DNA of 16,928 bases from contig DABJ01000041.1 of assembly GCA_002102825.1 (NCBI GenBank), positions 35,176 through 52,103 of the forward strand, read 5' to 3'. A program made the position numbers and the translations under genes. The notes below the pieces were generated by a model that worked only from the letters and a program-made list of their open reading frames with translations, was not told where the DNA came from and ran no database searches. Each line of letters opens with the position of its first letter. Position 1 is the first letter of the stretch. This DNA is from Candidatus Gastranaerophilales bacterium HUM_12 (lineage in GTDB: Bacteria; Cyanobacteriota; Vampirovibrionia; Gastranaerophilales; Gastranaerophilaceae). Below are positions 13,685 to 16,928 of this stretch, piece by piece.

Positions 13685-16543
13685 ATGGGAGAGTCAAAAA
13701 CTTTAATTTTAATTGACGGACACGCTTTGGCATTTCGTGAATATTATGCACTGGAAAGAACAAATATGAAGACCAAGGACGGAACTCCAACTTGGGCTGT
13801 TTATGGTTTTTTCAAAGCAATTTTTGATTTATTGAAGAATGAAAAATTAGCACCTGATGCAATTGGAGTTGCTTTTGACGTTTCTCACCATACTTTTAGA
13901 ACCGAAAAATACACAGAATACAAGGCAAATCGAGAAGCAATGCCTGACCCGATGCGAATTCAAATGGGCTTGATTTATGATGGACTAAAGGCTTTCAATA
14001 TTCCAATTTATACTAAAGAGGGCTTTGAAGCTGATGATGTAATCGGAACGATTTCTAAAAGAGCATGCGAACTTGGGCATAAAGTATTGATTTTGACAGG
14101 GGACCAAGATTCTTTCCAACTCGTGGATAAAGACGGTTGTGTTAAAGTTATTATCCCATCTAAAGGAGAACTTGTTGAATATAACTGGGATAAAGTTTAT
14201 GAAAAATTGGGTGTTTACCCAAACCAAGTTATTGACTACAAGGCTTTGCGAGGCGATACATCAGATAATATCCCTGGGATTCGTGGAATTGGTGAAAAAA
14301 CAGCCGTTAAACTATTATCTGAATTTCAAACGGTTGAAAATGTTTTGAATTCTGTTGATAAAATTTCAGGGAAATCACTAAAAGAAAAAATTCAAAATGG
14401 ACGTGAACAAGCAGAATTAAGCAAATATCTGGCAACAATTGTTCGAGATGTTGATGTTCCTTTTGATTTTGAAAAAACAAATATTGAACTTCCAAATATC
14501 GCTGAAGTTACAGAATTTTTAAGAAGTATGCAATTTTATAGCTTCTTAAAAAATATCGAATTTATCTTAAAATCTTTTGATAAATCCGGTCAAGATATAT
14601 CTTTAACGAATGAAAATAATAATGCGGCAATACCTCAAACTGACAATTCAAACGGGCAATTGGGATTGTTCGCCCAAGCCGTACAAACAGAAGTTAACAA
14701 AACAAATATCACGTCAATTGCAAAACTTGTTACTGATTCTCAAGATTTCAAAGATATGGTTGAAAAATTGTCAAAAGCCACAACAATTTCTTTGAGAGTT
14801 TTGGCAGATGTTAAAAATGCAATAAATTCAACGATTTACGGCATTGCGTTTGGAATAAATAAAAATTTTACATTTGATGAGTCATTAAAAATAAATATGG
14901 GAGAAGAAAAGACAGAAGCCTTTTATATCCCGATTTCTCACAATTTTGAAAATCAATTATCTCTAGATTTTGTCTTAGAAAATTTAAAACCAATCATTGA
15001 AAATTCTAAAATAAAAAAACTGACACATGACGTTAAAGTCGAATATAATATTTTCAAATCATTTGACATAAACCTTGACGGAGTGATTTTTGACACTATG
15101 CTTGCAAGCTATATCAAAGATACAAATGCGTCATCTGTTTTTGATATCCAATGCATGGAAAGAATTGACCATATATTACCGACAATGGTATCTGAAAACA
15201 AAAAAATGAAATTTTCGGATTATGACGTTGATTTTGTAAAAAATTACACCGGAGATGTTATTTCGAGCTTATTTGAACTTACAAAATACTGGGTTAATTC
15301 GCTTGATGAAAAAGAATACAAAATTCTTCGTGATATTGAACTTCCAATGGCAAAAGTACTTGCAGATATGGAATTTATCGGAGTTTCAATTGACGAAGCT
15401 TATTTAAAAACATTGACAGAGGAATTTGATATAAAAGCACACCGATTAGCACAGAAAATCTATGACCTTGCAGGTGAGGAATTCAATTTAAATTCTCCAA
15501 AACAAGTTGGGGAAATTCTGTTTGACAAATTACAATTAAAAGCTCGTAAAAAACGTGGAAAGTCTAAAAATTCAACCAGTGCTGAAGTTTTGACACAACT
15601 GGCAGAAGAATATGACATTGCAAAATTTATTTTGGATTATAGAAAATACACCAAATTAAAATCCACTTATACAGAGGCTTTGCCATTACTAGTTGATAAA
15701 AAGGACAACAGAATTCACACAACCTACAACCAAACCGTTACAACAACAGGCAGGTTGTCATCGTCTAATCCGAATTTACAAAACATTCCGATAAGAACAG
15801 AAGAGGGAAATAAGATTAGAAATGCATTTGTGCCACGAGATAGAGAGAATTATTTGATTTTATCAGCTGATTACTCTCAAATTGAATTGAGGTTGCTGGC
15901 GCATGTATCAGGAGATGAGCATTTAATCAATGCTTTCAAATCCGGAGTTGATGTTCACACACTAACTGCTTCTAAAGTTTTTGATGTTCCAATTGAAAAA
16001 GTGACAAAAGATATGCGTTACAAGTCTAAAGCAGTAAATTTCGGTATTGTTTACGGTCAAAGTAAATACGGACTTGCAAAAGCATTGGGTATCAAAGCAG
16101 AAGAAGCAGAAACTTTTATCAACAAATATTTTGAAACCTATCCAAAAATAAAATCATATATGGAAGATATGGTTGCACTTGTCGAAGAACAAGGCTATGT
16201 TGAAACTGTTTTAGGCAGAAAAAGATACCTTGAAAAGGAAATTTCAAGTCCAAATGCAATGATAAGAGAGTTCGCAAAACGTGCGGCAATCAATCAACCT
16301 ATGCAAGGTTCAGCATCAGATTTAATCAAGCTTGCGATGATAGATTTTTCAAACAAATTGAAAGAAAACAATTTAGACTCTAAACTGATTATGCAAGTAC
16401 ACGATGAACTTATTGTAGAAGTCAAAAAATCAGAGTTAGAACAAGTTAAAGAATTAGTTTTAAAATCAATGGAATTAGGTCAACCATTACAAGTTCCATT
16501 GCTCGTAGATGTGAATGTAGGTGAATCATGGAAAGAATCATAA
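13685..16543 (+). CDS. polA: DNA polymerase I
   Basis: This 952-residue enzyme handles Okazaki fragment processing and repair synthesis. The 5'-3' flap nuclease (1 to about 290) has metal ligands D11, D65, E115, D117, D118, D140 and D142, plus the GDTSDNIPGIRGIGEKTA helix-3-turn-helix. The polymerase domain (about 555-952) has motif A DYSQIELR (D729), motif B with K782, F786 and Y790 (KAVNFGIVYG), and motif C QVHDELIVEV (D907). The middle 3'-5' exonuclease-like domain lacks the DxE metal motif, reading S369-L-R371 there, so proofreading is probably lost, as in Bacillus and Taq enzymes. A polar, Asn/Gln-rich linker lies around 300-340. ATG 13685 is chosen because AAAGGGAGA stands just upstream and MGESKTLILIDGHALAF matches family starts; an upstream TTG at 13637 would add 16 atypical residues. 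Confidence 0.97.
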   Translation: MGESKTLILIDGHALAFREYYALERTNMKTKDGTPTWAVYGFFKAIFDLLKNEKLAPDAIGVAFDVSHHTFRTEKYTEYKANREAMPDPMRIQMGLIYDGLKAFNIPIYTKEGFEADDVIGTISKRACELGHKVLILTGDQDSFQLVDKDGCVKVIIPSKGELVEYNWDKVYEKLGVYPNQVIDYKALRGDTSDNIPGIRGIGEKTAVKLLSEFQTVENVLNSVDKISGKSLKEKIQNGREQAELSKYLATIVRDVDVPFDFEKTNIELPNIAEVTEFLRSMQFYSFLKNIEFILKSFDKSGQDISLTNENNNAAIPQTDNSNGQLGLFAQAVQTEVNKTNITSIAKLVTDSQDFKDMVEKLSKATTISLRVLADVKNAINSTIYGIAFGINKNFTFDESLKINMGEEKTEAFYIPISHNFENQLSLDFVLENLKPIIENSKIKKLTHDVKVEYNIFKSFDINLDGVIFDTMLASYIKDTNASSVFDIQCMERIDHILPTMVSENKKMKFSDYDVDFVKNYTGDVISSLFELTKYWVNSLDEKEYKILRDIELPMAKVLADMEFIGVSIDEAYLKTLTEEFDIKAHRLAQKIYDLAGEEFNLNSPKQVGEILFDKLQLKARKKRGKSKNSTSAEVLTQLAEEYDIAKFILDYRKYTKLKSTYTEALPLLVDKKDNRIHTTYNQTVTTTGRLSSSNPNLQNIPIRTEEGNKIRNAFVPRDRENYLILSADYSQIELRLLAHVSGDEHLINAFKSGVDVHTLTASKVFDVPIEKVTKDMRYKSKAVNFGIVYGQSKYGLAKALGIKAEEAETFINKYFETYPKIKSYMEDMVALVEEQGYVETVLGRKRYLEKEISSPNAMIREFAKRAAINQPMQGSASDLIKLAMIDFSNKLKENNLDSKLIMQVHDELIVEVKKSELEQVKELVLKSMELGQPLQVPLLVDVNVGESWKES

Positions 16544-16928
16544 AATTTATATTAATAATTTGTGTTGTATTTGTTGATAGTTTTGTTCCTGTCAAAGCGG
16601 CTGAACAAATGAATTTAAGTACATTAATTACCGCACAAACTATTCCGTATGAAACTTGTACAAAAGTTTTCAATACAGACAATGTATCTTTGCTATATTT
16701 AACAATTGCGGCAATAAATGCAAACCGTTTTACGATTAACGAAATTCAAACAAAATCTGGTTATGTTCTATTTACAGCGGTTAATAAAAAATTTCTTGCA
16801 ACGGTATTAAATGTAAACACAAATCAAGGAATGTTAAAAATCACACCTGCTGATAACAATTATTACTTTCAACCTGGGATTGTTTTGAACATCTTTAAAT
16901 ATGTTGAATTAAACTTAAATTCTAAACC
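16528..16928 (+). CDS. Secreted protein of unknown function (3' partial)
   Basis: An open frame starts with ATG at 16528, inside the last 16 bases of polA, and runs without a stop to the window end (133 codons seen). AGGTGA lies 6 bases ahead of the ATG. The N-terminus MERIIKFILIICVVFV is a clear signal peptide core, with probable cleavage near VKAA (about residue 25), so the product is exported. The mature part has short alternating beta-like stretches (SGYVLFTAVNKKFLATVLNV, then GMLKITPADNNYYF) and no motif that I can name. Coupling to polA is suggested by the overlap, but a functional link to replication is not expected for an exported protein. The C-terminal part is outside the window. 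Confidence 0.8.
   Translation, partial: MERIIKFILIICVVFVDSFVPVKAAEQMNLSTLITAQTIPYETCTKVFNTDNVSLLYLTIAAINANRFTINEIQTKSGYVLFTAVNKKFLATVLNVNTNQGMLKITPADNNYYFQPGIVLNIFKYVELNLNSK

Noticed and set aside
16446..16682. Antisense frame of 78 codons spanning the end of polA
   Set aside because: It is antisense to polA and to the signal-peptide-bearing frame at 16528, which has a ribosome site. The antisense frame has none.
1..16928. CRISPR arrays, tRNA or rRNA genes, insertion sequences, attachment sites
   Set aside because: No spaced direct repeats, cloverleaf-like sequence ending in CCA, rRNA signature, transposase or integrase frame was found by eye on either strand.

Overview
The window is an AT-rich stretch of a bacterial chromosome carrying 19 protein-coding genes, 15 on the + strand and 4 on the - strand. 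Two of them are cut by the window edges. The sequence shows no rRNA, tRNA, insertion sequence, integrase, CRISPR array or phage gene. The longest stretch without a gene is about 255 bases. The best guess for the organism is a low-GC, non-photosynthetic relative of cyanobacteria (Melainabacteria/Vampirovibrionia, for example a gut Gastranaerophilales). This is an inference. It rests on an OmpR-type regulator at 7849-8547 that closely matches my memory of cyanobacterial RpaA, on the base composition, and on two small proteins I cannot place. No 16S or marker tree was available.

Layout. (1) Positions 2-3656 hold a tight + strand run with short overlaps: a DUF374 lysophospholipid-type acyltransferase (5' end outside the window), a nitrilase/omega-amidase-like amidohydrolase, a secreted PBP4-type D-Ala-D-Ala carboxypeptidase and a family 2 glycosyltransferase. 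Three of the four point to the cell envelope. (2) Positions 3716-6763 start at a good promoter: a WlbA/WbpB-like Gfo/Idh/MocA dehydrogenase, a hairpin, then a CDP-alcohol phosphatidyltransferase, TrmL and a stand-alone NAD(P)HX dehydratase (NnrD). (3) Positions 6747-7634 on the - strand carry speD (AdoMet decarboxylase, with a TTG start) and a small unknown protein, separated by a hairpin. (4) An RpaA-like response regulator (+) faces rpsP (-), with a symmetric terminator between them. (5) Positions 9179-12607 hold the classical tig-clpP-clpX cluster, with an internal promoter before clpP, closed by a strong hairpin that also serves the convergent unknown gene at 12619-13071. (6) An XRE-type repressor lies directly upstream of polA. 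The last gene is a secreted protein that overlaps the polA end and runs off the window.

How the genes work together. Envelope lipid, glycan and peptidoglycan functions fill the left third. Proteostasis (trigger factor, ClpXP) fills the centre. DNA replication and repair (PolA) fill the right. Most of this is ordinary core-genome content. The items that deserve a second look are the RpaA-like regulator paired divergently with speD, the two small unknown genes with strong ribosome binding sites, the dyad in front of the XRE gene, the leader hairpins of pgsA-like and rpsP, and the truncated secreted gene at the right edge. I found no clear evidence of a new multi-gene system.
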